Part shown: positions 45,889 to 55,820 of the stretch, in pieces | Numbering within the stretch: the stretch's first letter is position 1 | Layout: each line of letters starts with the position of its first letter | Source of the DNA: Paramyrothecium sp. XJ0827 | Taxonomy: Eukaryota > Ascomycota > Sordariomycetes > Hypocreales > Stachybotryaceae | Assembly: GCA_020881915.1 (NCBI GenBank) | Contig: JAJFPB010000004.1 | Coordinates: 4,464,001 to 4,528,000 of the forward strand | Length of the DNA stretch: 64,000 nucleotides | Direction: 5' to 3' | Notes under the pieces: generated by a model | What the model was told of the DNA's origin: nothing | The model's database searches: none | The model's input: only the letters and a program-made list of their open reading frames with translations | Position numbers and translations under genes: made by a program

Positions 45889-47184
45889 ATGATGTTTACA
45901 AAGTACTTCGCGCTTCTAGGACTCGCTTTAAGCGTGGAGGCAGTGCCTCGAACGTCGCCTCCTTCCGGAGCCAAACTCGTTGCCCAATCTGGAGGCCATT
46001 ACACATCTGTTAGTGACCAGGAATCGAGTAGAAACACAGATATGAGTATTAGTGTTGACTCAATCGCCAGCTGCAATCCGCCATAAACTCCATCGACAAA
46101 GCCTCAACCGGCACAACAACAATCTTCATTCAGCCGGGCTCCTACACCGGCCAAACGACCATCACCTCCGGGTACAAGGGCAAGATTGTCATCTATGGCT
46201 ACACTACGGATGACCAGGATTACAATAAAAACCAGGCCATCCTGACGAACAGCCTTTCGTCAAGCCAAGCAGGTGGCAATGAACAAAGTGGTACTCTGCG
46301 CATTCAAACTCCCAATGTGTCGGTGTACAACGTTCGCGTTGAGAACACCGCTGGCGACGCCGGCCCTTCACACGCGCTTTCAATCGGCGCTACCAACATT
46401 GCCTTTTATGGCTGCGCCTTCACTGGCTGGCAGGACACGTTGTACGGCAGGAACACTGACAGTGTTTTCAAGAACTCATATGTCGAGGGTGCTGTTGACT
46501 TCATTTATGGAGGAGGCAATGTCAATTTTTGGTTTGAAAAGACAGATATTGGCTTTAACCGAGCCTCTGGGGGTTACATCACTGCCTCAGGTCGCGAGTT
46601 GGACACCGACCCAGGTTGGTATGTCTTCAACGGTGGCAGGGTCTTTGCCGAATCCGGTGTGAGCGTCAAAGCCGGCTCCGTGTTCCTTGGCAGGCCATGG
46701 CGTGCAGCTGCCCGCACGGTATTCCAGCGCACCGATCTCAGCAACATCATTCACCCAGATGGCTGGCATCCCTGGGACAAGGGAAATGACTTGAGTCACA
46801 TCTACTACGCCGAGTACGCCAACACGGGAGCGGGGGCGGCTACGAGCAAGCGAGTCTCATGGTCCAAGCAACTATCTTCCGCCGTGTCTATTGAGTCAAA
46901 CATCCCCAGCTGGAAGTCATGGGTGGACCAGAACTATTGGAACAACGTATCTAATGGCGGGAGCCCAACGCTGACCACCACAACCAAGGCGCCTGCCAAT
47001 ACCAACCCCCCAAGTGGATGTGAGTCCAAGATCTGGGAACAGTGTGGTGGAAGTGGCTGGTCTGGCTGCACCAACTGTGCGGCTGGCTCAACATGCAAAG
47101 CTCAGAATGGTAAGTAGGCTTGAGGCCCCTCGTCTTGATTCGTTTCTGACTTCTCTAGAATGGTACTCTCAATGTTTGGCCTAG
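45889..47184 (+). CDS. Secreted pectin methylesterase (CE8) with C-terminal CBM1, 394 aa
   Basis: Exons are 45889-46008, 46071-47109 and 47159-47184. The signal peptide is MMFTKYFALLGLALSVEA. The enzyme removes methyl groups from homogalacturonan. Catalytic motifs are present: QDTLY (Asp162), VDFIYG (Asp183) and LGRPW (Arg248). A Thr/Pro linker leads to a CBM1, IWEQCGGSGWSGCTNCAAGS, completed by the tiny last exon EWYSQCLA; without that 26-nt exon the module would lack its final cysteine. It lies next to the lyase that acts on its product. CBM1 on a CE8 enzyme is uncommon, though known in fungi. Confidence 0.95.
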
Positions 47185-47525
47185 GACAAGGGTCTACGTT
47201 CGATGCGTCGAACAGAACAACGGTTTCTTGTATCAGGTGTATGGGCAACGAGATTGAATTGTACCACATGGCCTATCCGAACAATTCAATAAATTTTTTT
47301 TTTTGAGTCGATGCAGGCCACGAATACAGGATGTTTACTGTCCATTTTGGGCGTAGCTTGTGTATTGATCATTTCTCACAATCCGATTTGGTAAACAAAA
47401 CGTTGGTTTCAGGCACATGCTGTTGCACAGAAAGCCTCCTACTGGATGGAATCATGAAAATGAAGAAGACAACAAAGCAGGAAGCGTGCCGTATGGAAAC
47501 GGCTTGACGCATGGTACCTTGACTA
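47185..47525. other. Intergenic between convergent genes
   Basis: 3' flanks of the methylesterase and AlkB-like gene, with a T run near 47293-47304. No gene. Confidence 0.4.
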
Positions 47526-48233
47526 TCATATGGTATTCATCGACTCCGGAGGAGTTTGGCTGGCACTATTCTTTTTCTCATCTGCTTCGTACTGCTTCCA
47601 TCTATACACTGGTCCCATGTTATTTCGCCTTTGCGCCGCATCACACAGCTTCTCATTGCCACAGTGGCAGGTAGCGCCGTCTCGCAGCCATCGATAGGTC
47701 AAACTCCACCGGTCGCCACGGGGTCTCACAGTTCCATCAGGCAACGTGTCTGTCTTGCGGGATTTAATGCCATGGGTCCAGTGCAGCCTCGAGTCGCCAC
47801 GCATCTGCATCATGCTTCGTGGTTGTAAGTCCAGGTCAACCCTTTCCCCGGACGCTCCATCCCGGAACTGCATGAAGACGGGAGCCCCGAATGACAGGGC
47901 ATACAGCTGGTCAAAAGCGCTGTGGGTGTCGACGTGGGGCGGAATGCCAGTGCCGGGAGCGTAGTGTTGCAGACAGACTTGGTCAGGCGGTCGGCCTTCG
48001 GTGGTAGGGAGCAGAGGCACAAGCCAATCTGGGAACGGGATGAAGGGAATGTCCATGTCGATACCGAATGTCTTGTAGCTGAATGTGTAGCCATAGTGTA
48101 ATGAGACGCGCCCGGGGCGCTGGGGCCACTTTAGCTTGTTGCGAAATATTTCTAGGAGTTCGGCTTCATGTTCTGGTGTGATGAAGTTCTCCTGCAGAAG
48201 GATGCCCGAGGGCTTGATGTTGAGTTCTTCCAT
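47526..48233 (-). CDS. AlkB-like 2-oxoglutarate/Fe(II) dioxygenase, 235 aa
   Basis: Intronless and compact. The metal ligands are His100 and Asp102 in PPHVDTHSAF and His154 in LHWTHGIKSR; the 2-oxoglutarate-binding arginines are in RWSLTYRWL (175 and 181). QVCLQHYAPGTGIPPHVD is the typical AlkB/ABH8 active-site entry. A short cysteine cluster CHCGNEKLC and a charged tail follow. Relatives repair alkylated DNA or RNA or modify tRNA wobble uridine (ALKBH8); this protein has only the dioxygenase part, with no methyltransferase or RRM domain. It is cytosolic or nuclear, with no signal. Which nucleic acid it acts on is unknown. Confidence 0.9.
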   Translation of the reverse strand: MEELNIKPSGILLQENFITPEHEAELLEIFRNKLKWPQRPGRVSLHYGYTFSYKTFGIDMDIPFIPFPDWLVPLLPTTEGRPPDQVCLQHYAPGTGIPPHVDTHSAFDQLYALSFGAPVFMQFRDGASGERVDLDLQPRSMMQMRGDSRLHWTHGIKSRKTDTLPDGTVRPRGDRWSLTYRWLRDGATCHCGNEKLCDAAQRRNNMGPVYRWKQYEADEKKNSASQTPPESMNTI

Positions 48234-49878
48234 GATTCAATTGTGATGCTCCGGCTATGATTCTGGCCGACAGGCTAAACCCGTAAGATCTTGACAGCGG
48301 ATAAACGAAACCTTCTCCATGAGTTCAAGGGACCTCCTCAGTTGCCCGAAACTTCATGGCGAGGCTCAGGAGTCAGGACGAGGTCGTGAATCAGATCAGT
48401 TTGAACCCACCAAAATCGCAGAATCAAACACACGATGCCCCACTGAAAGCCAAGGGGGCTGCGCCACATACATATTTTCCACGGATTCACCAGCCACACG
48501 CGCATTTGCCGACCTAACCACTGATCAGCATCTAGCCTATTCACTTCCACTACTGTATTTTAAGGCGTGTTTAGAAGAAACAGAACATGATGCCACGATA
48601 AGCAGCTTCGGCTTTTCAAATCGGAGCATCGTTTCCAAGATAGTTTAGCACCTACCCATTGCCCTATTTTCTGGCGGCAATGCCATGATCCGAGGATGAA
48701 AGTCTAAGTCTAGTCGGTCTCTATCATTATCTTCACCTCTCATTTAAGTCGACGACCGGTTTCAAGTCATCGGTAGTTTTTGAAGTCTTAGCAGGTTTCT
48801 CTGTAGCACTGCCAGCATTTGTGGTGCAGTAGGAAGGTCGGACAATTGGACGGGGGGGATCGATGCCGAAAGCTTTCGCTGACCATGTTTATCCCAAGCT
48901 CAGCCGCATCACCGGTCATCTTTAGTTTCCAAGGAGTGTGGAGTTGCCGGCTTCATTTGCTGTGTTGCTTCATCCTAGACACTTGACTACGGCAATCTGA
49001 GCATCGTGTTCCTCGACTTCCAAAATTCTGCATTAAACTTTGTTAACACGGCTTTGGGGATTCGCTCCGTAGCCGTAATGGGATGCAGCTCATAGACTGT
49101 GGCTGGTCTGACAAGAATAACTCACATGAAGCGACGGTTCCATACGACCCATCGTCAAGTGCCAAAGGGGTAAGTGGTGTATCGTGACCTGTGAACTTGG
49201 ATGTATCAAATAGAGCTATCTCGAGGCTCTCAGGAACGTCGCGAGTAGATTTCCCACTCTGTTTGGCACATATGTCGTCCGCTCGATCGATCAGAACATA
49301 GCCAGCAAGTCAATTGTGGGAAAGGTGTGAAACATGGCCCAGGATTTCCTTGATAATGTACTGCCGTTTCCCATTTCCCAGTTTGGACTCCAATGCATAC
49401 TTCTCATAGATTACTATCGCAGCCATGGGCTCATTCTCGAATACATACTTTTTGCAGGCAAACCAGCCGGTAATACTGGTACACAAGAAGTGAAAGGATT
49501 CATTAAGTACTCGCGGCGCTATTATAAGGCAATAAGTACCGGCTTGATGAATTTGATAGCGTCCCAGTCTGCTAAACTGAGAACCTATTTATACCGCCCC
49601 TAACAACCGTCTCTTCAGCATCGGCTATCACGGAATGAAGATTTCGACCCCAGCTTGCCTGATTAACTGTTCTTTTTTTTCTTCTTTCGTTTCTTATCAA
49701 GATCTGTGGGCCACCATAGATCTCGTTCCAGCTGTCTCCCAGGATCTTGCGAAGGCTGTTGAAGGGAATGCTCGAGCTTATAGCACAAGCCGCCGCTCAC
49801 TTTTGATGACCACCAACTCAATTCTCTTGCGTTGTAAGTGCGTGATCATAACAATATGGGTCCACTGTCACTCCCTCA
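48234..49878. other. 1.6 kb without a recognised gene
   Basis: Only short open frames with no domain. A T-rich stretch lies at about 49671-49692. An 89-codon plus-strand frame at 49334-49603 has no recognisable feature. Confidence 0.4.
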
Positions 49879-50826
49879 TCAATCTTCCAGGAGCCTCTTG
49901 AAGGCTTCGGCAGGCGTGGACTGGGGGGCGGCGATCTCCAAGACGGCCTTGCTGGTTGTGGAGGCAGTGCACTTCCCTTCCCATGCACTTACCAGGGCAT
50001 CCTTGATGGATAAGACAAGGTGCCGGGTTTCCTTGGGAGCATGGGTAGCCGCCTCTTCAATGAATGACATGTCTTTGTAGCGGATATCCTCCACCTGGGT
50101 GCCAATTTGTTCCTCAACCATCTTCACAATCTGGCGGCCAGTGACGTCCTCTGGCCCATTTAACACATATCTGGCTTTGTTGTGCGCGGCAGGGTCTTCT
50201 TCTAGTAGAAGACGAGCAGCCAAGGTTCCGACATCGTCAGCATCGATAACGCCGACGGGCCCATCTTCCGAAGCCATTAGCAGTAACGGGTGCTGTTTGC
50301 CCGTGTTGCGATATTCCTTGACCAGCGCTGCGGCGCTGGCAAAGTAGAAAGAGGTGAAAACGTTGGGCTGCAAAGAAGTCCACTGCATAGCTTGAAATTC
50401 CGACGAGTCGAGAAGAGCCTCGATCGCCCAGTGCGTTCGTGGATAATAGGCGGGACAGTCCGGGCGAACGTTGGCGGCGGTGGTCGAGACTCGGACCACA
50501 TACTTGATACTAGCGTTGAGAGCGGCAAGATGAAATGTCGATTCGTCGGAAAACTGAGTTGGCTGGACGGGCGAGGCAATAAAGGCTCTCACTACGCCAT
50601 GTTGACGGAGCCAATCAGCACTGATCTCGACCCAATTATGTTCTACGACTTTGACGTTGGGCAGTTTGGCAAGCTGCTGTGCGGCGGCTCCGTGGGCGGA
50701 ACGTGTAAGAGCGAGAACCTTGTACGCAGGCGTGGCGCTGTTGGCGCTCAGCGATCTGGAGAGCGTCTCGACGACGCTTCGGCCAGTGTTGCCGGTGGCC
50801 CCAATGACAAGGATGGTGGAAGTCAT
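49879..50826 (-). CDS. NmrA-like NAD(P)-binding protein, 315 aa
   Basis: Intronless. The Rossmann fold starts at once with MTSTILVIGATGNTGRSVVE, the GxxGxxG dinucleotide-binding loop of atypical short-chain reductases of the NmrA/HSCARG group. Further family marks are VVEHNWVEISADW, ASPVQPTQFSDE, VVRVSTTAANV and WTSLQPNVFTSFYF in place of a YxxxK catalytic motif, so it is more likely a redox sensor or regulator than a classical dehydrogenase. DGPVGVIDADDVGTLAARLL is also typical. Some relatives reduce quinones or unsaturated ketones. It is cytosolic. It has no obvious partner among its neighbours. Confidence 0.9.
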   Translation of the reverse strand: MTSTILVIGATGNTGRSVVETLSRSLSANSATPAYKVLALTRSAHGAAAQQLAKLPNVKVVEHNWVEISADWLRQHGVVRAFIASPVQPTQFSDESTFHLAALNASIKYVVRVSTTAANVRPDCPAYYPRTHWAIEALLDSSEFQAMQWTSLQPNVFTSFYFASAAALVKEYRNTGKQHPLLLMASEDGPVGVIDADDVGTLAARLLLEEDPAAHNKARYVLNGPEDVTGRQIVKMVEEQIGTQVEDIRYKDMSFIEEAATHAPKETRHLVLSIKDALVSAWEGKCTASTTSKAVLEIAAPQSTPAEAFKRLLED

Positions 50827-51944
50827 GATGAGAGATAATGAAGGTTGGGAGAATGTGCAGCAGAGTAGCAGTGCAGTGTTCGCCTACAGTTTCCATGCCT
50901 CTACTTATACTTACAAGTTACGTGCACGGTGCTGGCATTCCGTAAGCATTGTTGCAGGTCACTGATGCGGAGCGGAGCGGGGCCATGAAAATACCGCTAC
51001 GCCGACGGCCCACAAGATGACGAGAACCGATCTGATCTGCGGATGGCAACGGCCGACCCGACGAGAAGTGATTCCGGTCAAGAGTATATAGCGAGATAGG
51101 GAAGCATCTGCTTGCAGGTCATCTTTACAAGGCCTCACCATTGCCCTCAAAATTGGCAGCGGTAAACCAATACAATGCTGCAAGAAGATTGAGTAGATAT
51201 CACTACCTGCCTTGACTTCATGGGCAGTGCTCAATCATCAAAGCTTGCACCTCTATACTGCATGTCTTACAAACAGAACGGAGAGAAGCCTGGGAAATCA
51301 AGAACGATTCGAGTCCGGGGAGTCGGCACTGCATAATAAAATCTCAATCTCCACATGGCATCTCCTTACGGCTAGCCTACATGGGCCCGATTCAGCCCGA
51401 TGCACTTCAACCTCATTAGCATGCTTTAGGGTTAGAGTACTCTACAGAATTAATAATCATAAGAAAGTCCGCAGCAGTTGGGCCGTTTGCCAGTGAAGAA
51501 TCTTGCCATAATTCCGTGCAATACTACGTCATGAGGCAGGGGGAGCGCAGAGCACTGTTTTGTGGATGTCGAGGTATCTTGCTAGAGTTTTCTTGCAAGC
51601 CCACAGTGCTCACGTCGCCCTTCCACAGTGAGCCAAGGGTTTTACTGGTCAGTGGCTGGACTATGCTTTCGCTTCACGGACGCTCACCACCATGAATCAT
51701 TCCACATACCTAATCTACCGCCCAGACGGAATACATGATGGCATGAATGATACAGATAAAAAGGCTGTTGGACTCACTCCGGCTGTTAGCTCATAAGAGT
51801 TATGTTGTAAATTTGAAATATCCAGATAACCACATCAGAATTGCGGGCTGGGCTATCTGCATTCTGACTGCCCCGTTTGTATCTCAGGACTGGTCATCTT
51901 TAGCTTTTCAAGTACAGCGCCAAGTTTCACCAAGGCCATAGCTC
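50827..51944. other. Intergenic, no gene supported
   Basis: NmrA-like gene promoter on the left and the 3' flank of the secreted peptide on the right. No coding signal. Confidence 0.4.
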
Positions 51945-52249
51945 TTAAGGATAGCGACAATAACATTTGCATGTTCCCAAAGCACCAGATCCTCGGCACT
52001 GAAGCAAAACGTACACATTAGCTAAATACGGCCGTCCGAAATGAGGATTTCTGGACTTACGTAGGAACCGCTGCAGTCCAGAAACTGGCTGCCCCCCCTG
52101 CAGGAGACGTAACAATTGTCATTCAGTGGTTTGCAACTGTAAGCTCTGGCCTCAAGCTTGTCATCAATTTGACGTGGGTCTTCTGTATGATCCAAGGGCA
52201 CAGCGGTGACGGCTGCAAGGAGAGATACAAAGAGGACAAGGGGTCTCAT
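51945..52249 (-). CDS. Small secreted eight-cysteine peptide, defensin-like spacing, 80 aa
   Basis: Two exons on the minus strand, 52061-52249 and 51945-51998, joined in phase 0 by a 62-bp intron. The precursor has a signal peptide (PLVLFVSLLAAVTA), an acidic propeptide of about 19 residues ending LEAR, and a 45-residue mature part with cysteines at 39, 46, 50, 59, 64, 73, 75 and 77. C-x3-C (46/50), Gly before Cys73 and C-x-C at the end match the cysteine-stabilised alpha-beta (defensin) layout, though eight cysteines and the closing C-x-C-x-C are less usual. A TATATAAA at 52360-52367 lies 111 nt upstream of the ATG. Other readings are an effector or an antimicrobial peptide of another fold. 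Confidence 0.8.
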
Positions 52250-52359
52250 CTTGACTTTTGTGCTCAAATGATCGGGTTTGGCGAGGCCGGTGAAATCTTC
52301 AAAAAAGGACGAGAGGATAATTGCTGTTGATCAAAGGGTTGTTGGAAGATAGAAAGAAG

Positions 52360-52367
52360 TTTATATA
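52360..52367 (-). promoter_or_regulatory. TATA box of the secreted peptide gene
   Basis: TATATAAA on the minus strand, 111 nt before the ATG, a normal distance for a strong inducible fungal promoter. Confidence 0.6.
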
Positions 52368-53043
52368 CATGCTTCAAGACAGCAATCGTACCCTTGGAGA
52401 TCTATGGAACACAACAAAGGCTAGACTCTATAGATCAGCTTGGGGGGAGAGCTGAACAGCCATCACGGCAGGCGGGAAACGAATAGCCATGCAAGGACCT
52501 TCTGGTGGTAAGACACGGGCCATCTTTTCCCCCGATGTCCCGATGTGCAATAAACAGATTCGGATCGGGCCTCTTTACGCTTCGGCCCGAATAATAACGA
52601 TGGGACCACGCCTTCAAGGAGCGTTCAAGCGAGGGAGCAGTCTACCGGGGTGAGATCAAGCCCCCTTTTTCTTCTTGCGATGAACCATTCATGGCGGGAA
52701 GATGATCCAGAATAACGGTCGACTATCACCCTGAAGGACGAACGAGGTTATGAAGTAATTTGAGCTAGCGCCTTGGAATCTAGGTCTGTGTTAACAAAGG
52801 CTCAATGTTGTCGATGCGTGTAGTGTCTAATAGATCTCAATGTCGTAACTCCGTAGCTGAAATGTACCACCTGGAAAGCGTATGTTGTGTACAGTTCACT
52901 GAGAGCGTACACCATGTTGCGCCTCAAGGCACTAAGAGCCGTCCTGTATCAGACATATCGACGTAAGGCAGGTGTGAGTCCACAACGAGATGAACGCATT
53001 GAATCGGCATCAAACGACAGAAAGCTAAAATCCCTTTGGTCTT
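52368..53043. other. Intergenic, no gene supported
   Basis: Distal promoter of the secreted peptide and 3' flank of the HET gene. Nothing recognised. Confidence 0.4.
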
Positions 53044-55164
53044 TCAGCAAAACAAGAATGTCTGCCTCTCGTAAGCACCGATTTCCAGATACTTAATTGC
53101 CTCTCCATCCATGAAACCTTGAACGTATGCCTCTCCAAGCACTAGGAATCTATCGCCGTGGGGCCGAATTATCAGAGGCGTACTGCACCCGAAGACTATC
53201 GCTATCTTGTCACCAATTCTCAATTGATTAGAACCGTCGCTGTCGAACATGTCATCAGGGCCCCAGCCAAAATACCCGTAGCGTGTTAGCAGAAATCTCC
53301 GCTGCATGACAGTTCTTTGTGAGCTGATATACACTTCCATGTAAGTATGCTCATCAGCCCCTTCCGGGACAGTGTCAGTGAAAAACTCCCGTAGTCGATG
53401 TTCGCCAAGCATAAATTCGTTGTGCGCATTGCGCCACCCTTCCCACTTGAAGTAGTATCCTTCCTGCTCTGCTAACCAGCTCCACCCCCGCCGGAGGAAC
53501 TGCGGCCGGGCCGTTGAGAAACGAGAAGGGAGGCTCAGCAATGCCGCATGACGCTCCTGGGCTCTTTGGCCCACCGATACCGTGGAGAGCAGCAAGGTGT
53601 TCCACAGCGCTCGCTTGGTGGCTTCGTAGCTTCCATATGCGCTCTTCCACTGGGAACACTGTATTATACTATTCCTATCCCAATCGAAATAACCCGCCTC
53701 AGTTGCACCTAGTCCGGCCACCTCGTCCAGGAGGAACCCTTGGCACTCTAGCAATTTCCAGTCGTTGCAAAAACGAAAGGAGGCCGATATTCCACCGTGA
53801 GCGCAGAAGAGAGTATCGGGATCTGGCTCTGGTGTGGAAGGATCCCAAAGGGGCGAGGCCGACAGGTATTCCGGGCGAGAAAAGCGAACTCTTCCGTCCC
53901 ACGTCCAATCTGCCGCCCAAGATGGTCCACCTGCTGGTCCCCAGGGATTTCCTTGTCGCAGTGGCTCTAGGTTCTTGGCGTGCTCTATGAATGCTCGAGA
54001 GACCACGGCGAATAGTCTGGAAGGCTCAAAGCGGTGTGCTTTGATCACTTCACCGACGATGCGCTCGTCCATGATTCCCGCCAGGGCGAAAACCTTGTCT
54101 CGGGTATCTCGACAGTCGCCGTCTGTCGCGAGGTCTAGAAGACGACGAAACCCAATCCGTTTCATGTTGAGTTCTTCATCCTGGTACAATTGACGAAGAT
54201 CCAAATGGACCAGATGTATGCTGCGAGTTCTCCACGCTACATTACTACGCATACCCCTTGATCGCAGGTCCTTCTGCATCTCTCGATCTTTCAAGGACCA
54301 GTTGGAGCCATAGTAAAGCACGCCAATGCCTTTGCAAAATGTCTTCCAGTCGAGAGTTTGTTCTCCCAAGCACAGGAAGGTGGAAGAAGCCCCCATTATC
54401 ACTTCCTGGAAGATCCAGAGACGGGTCCAATACTCCTGAGACATTAGTTCACTTAAAGCATAGAAGTATCGACCTCTTGATGGCTCATCTCGCTTGGTGC
54501 GTAGTTGTCGCAGATCCCTCTGTTCGCCTTCCAGAGAAGCCATTAGCCGGAGGAAACCGAACGCATGGTTGATATCGGCGGACGCATCAGCTGCTCCGAT
54601 CCACGCCATCACTGCCCATGCGCTGCTGTAAATGTGGCCCATCTTCTGGACTTGATGTGCTTGCTCCTCCTTGTCGTGCTGATTGATGCACAGAGCATCT
54701 ACCCAGAGTCTGTAACCCTCCGAAAAGACGTTTTCTTTCGCCAAAGCCCGCAAAGCCACCTCGAGGTTCTTCGTGATCAACACCACTTCATCGTTCAACA
54801 GAATAGACTCTTGTCTGGCTTCATCGCCCCAGACGTATGACAAAGCAGCAAAGTCTCCCCAACGAAATCGAAAGTCTTCTTGTCGTGGGACACTTTCCCG
54901 GGACTTGTCCTTAGTGGGGACTCGTTGACCTTTCGAATGGGCATTCGAACCAATCCACAAGTCTTTAGTTTGTCGGAACGATTGCGTGTTCAGATGATTA
55001 GAACTTGTGAAATGCTTATATTTTTCCCCGACATTGCTCAACGAGACCGTTTCCAGACTGCAGCGTAGAGGATGGCCAAGTTGTGGCCTGTCTATGGTTA
55101 TGAGCCTTATCTCTTCTCTATCCTTATCAAGAGCCAAGTAGGGTTGACTATGAGGGAGGCTCAT
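53044..55164 (-). CDS. HET-domain protein, 706 aa
   Basis: Intronless. The HET domain (about residues 100-260) carries its three hallmark blocks: FAALSYVWGD (106-114), YRLWVDALCINQ (151-162) and YWTRLWIFQEVIMG. HET proteins act in heterokaryon incompatibility and related programmed cell death in Pezizomycotina; most are uncharacterised. The remainder has RLLDLATDGDCRDTRDKVFALAGI, also common in the family, and a C-terminal region that includes a HGDRFLVLGEAYVQGFMDGEA strand typical of these proteins. No NLR, WD or ankyrin repeats are attached, so partner specificity cannot be guessed. Confidence 0.93.
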   Translation of the reverse strand: MSLPHSQPYLALDKDREEIRLITIDRPQLGHPLRCSLETVSLSNVGEKYKHFTSSNHLNTQSFRQTKDLWIGSNAHSKGQRVPTKDKSRESVPRQEDFRFRWGDFAALSYVWGDEARQESILLNDEVVLITKNLEVALRALAKENVFSEGYRLWVDALCINQHDKEEQAHQVQKMGHIYSSAWAVMAWIGAADASADINHAFGFLRLMASLEGEQRDLRQLRTKRDEPSRGRYFYALSELMSQEYWTRLWIFQEVIMGASSTFLCLGEQTLDWKTFCKGIGVLYYGSNWSLKDREMQKDLRSRGMRSNVAWRTRSIHLVHLDLRQLYQDEELNMKRIGFRRLLDLATDGDCRDTRDKVFALAGIMDERIVGEVIKAHRFEPSRLFAVVSRAFIEHAKNLEPLRQGNPWGPAGGPSWAADWTWDGRVRFSRPEYLSASPLWDPSTPEPDPDTLFCAHGGISASFRFCNDWKLLECQGFLLDEVAGLGATEAGYFDWDRNSIIQCSQWKSAYGSYEATKRALWNTLLLSTVSVGQRAQERHAALLSLPSRFSTARPQFLRRGWSWLAEQEGYYFKWEGWRNAHNEFMLGEHRLREFFTDTVPEGADEHTYMEVYISSQRTVMQRRFLLTRYGYFGWGPDDMFDSDGSNQLRIGDKIAIVFGCSTPLIIRPHGDRFLVLGEAYVQGFMDGEAIKYLEIGAYERQTFLFC

Positions 55165-55820
55165 GGCTCTGTGTATGCGGCGCGCTCGACATGCTCATGA
55201 AAGAATGGGGCCAGCAACCCCGCCTAGCGATGCTAAAGCCAGCGCCATGTGTCACCCAATGCACTTCAATTCCAGCTACAGAGTACTGTTCTCTGCAGGT
55301 GGCATCAGCCTCACTGGGGCTGGGGAAACGGGGGCGGGGTTGGGGGGGCAATCAGTCTGTTCTCCGTCTGCCTGCACGTGACAGGCAGATCAGATACATC
55401 ACGCTAGCCCCATCCGGGCTGGAGTACTACGGGCACTAGGTATTGCCTACGCCACATGCATGAGCCACACCCATTGTGGCATTACCAACCAATTCTCCGG
55501 ACAGAATCCCATGGAAGCTACATGCACTTTCGCGAAGTCTCCCGTCATTTCACGACAAATCCAGCATCACCAAGTAGCTTACGTCGACGCACAATTGCCT
55601 GCCATTCACTGCCCTGATGAGCATGTATATATTTCCCATCCAGCTCCATGGAGATCAGATTTTCTCATCTCAGAATCATCGTCAACCAGTCCAATAGACA
55701 ATCCACTCCCAAAGCCTCTCTTCAGCCACTCTTAGCTTGTGCGCCACTGCTCACTTACACCAACTTCCACTTGCACCCACGATACATACAATCAACCAAC
55801 ACACTTCACCTGAAATCACC
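55165..55820. promoter_or_regulatory. Shared upstream region of HET and Hsp30 genes, with a G-quadruplex motif
   Basis: Two divergent genes flank this 656-bp interval. Plus-strand 55316-55348 holds five G runs of four or more separated by loops of one to four bases, a textbook G-quadruplex pattern. TTCGCGAA at 55529-55536 is a minimal inverted heat-shock element (TTCnnGAA). TATATAT at 55626-55632 is the likely Hsp30 TATA box, about 190 nt before its ATG. Confidence 0.55.

Noticed and set aside
49334..49603. 89-codon frame with hydrophobic start
   Set aside because: No signal peptide pattern, domain or splice partner.
51000..51500. Short frames near the NmrA-like promoter
   Set aside because: No motif and poor codon pattern.
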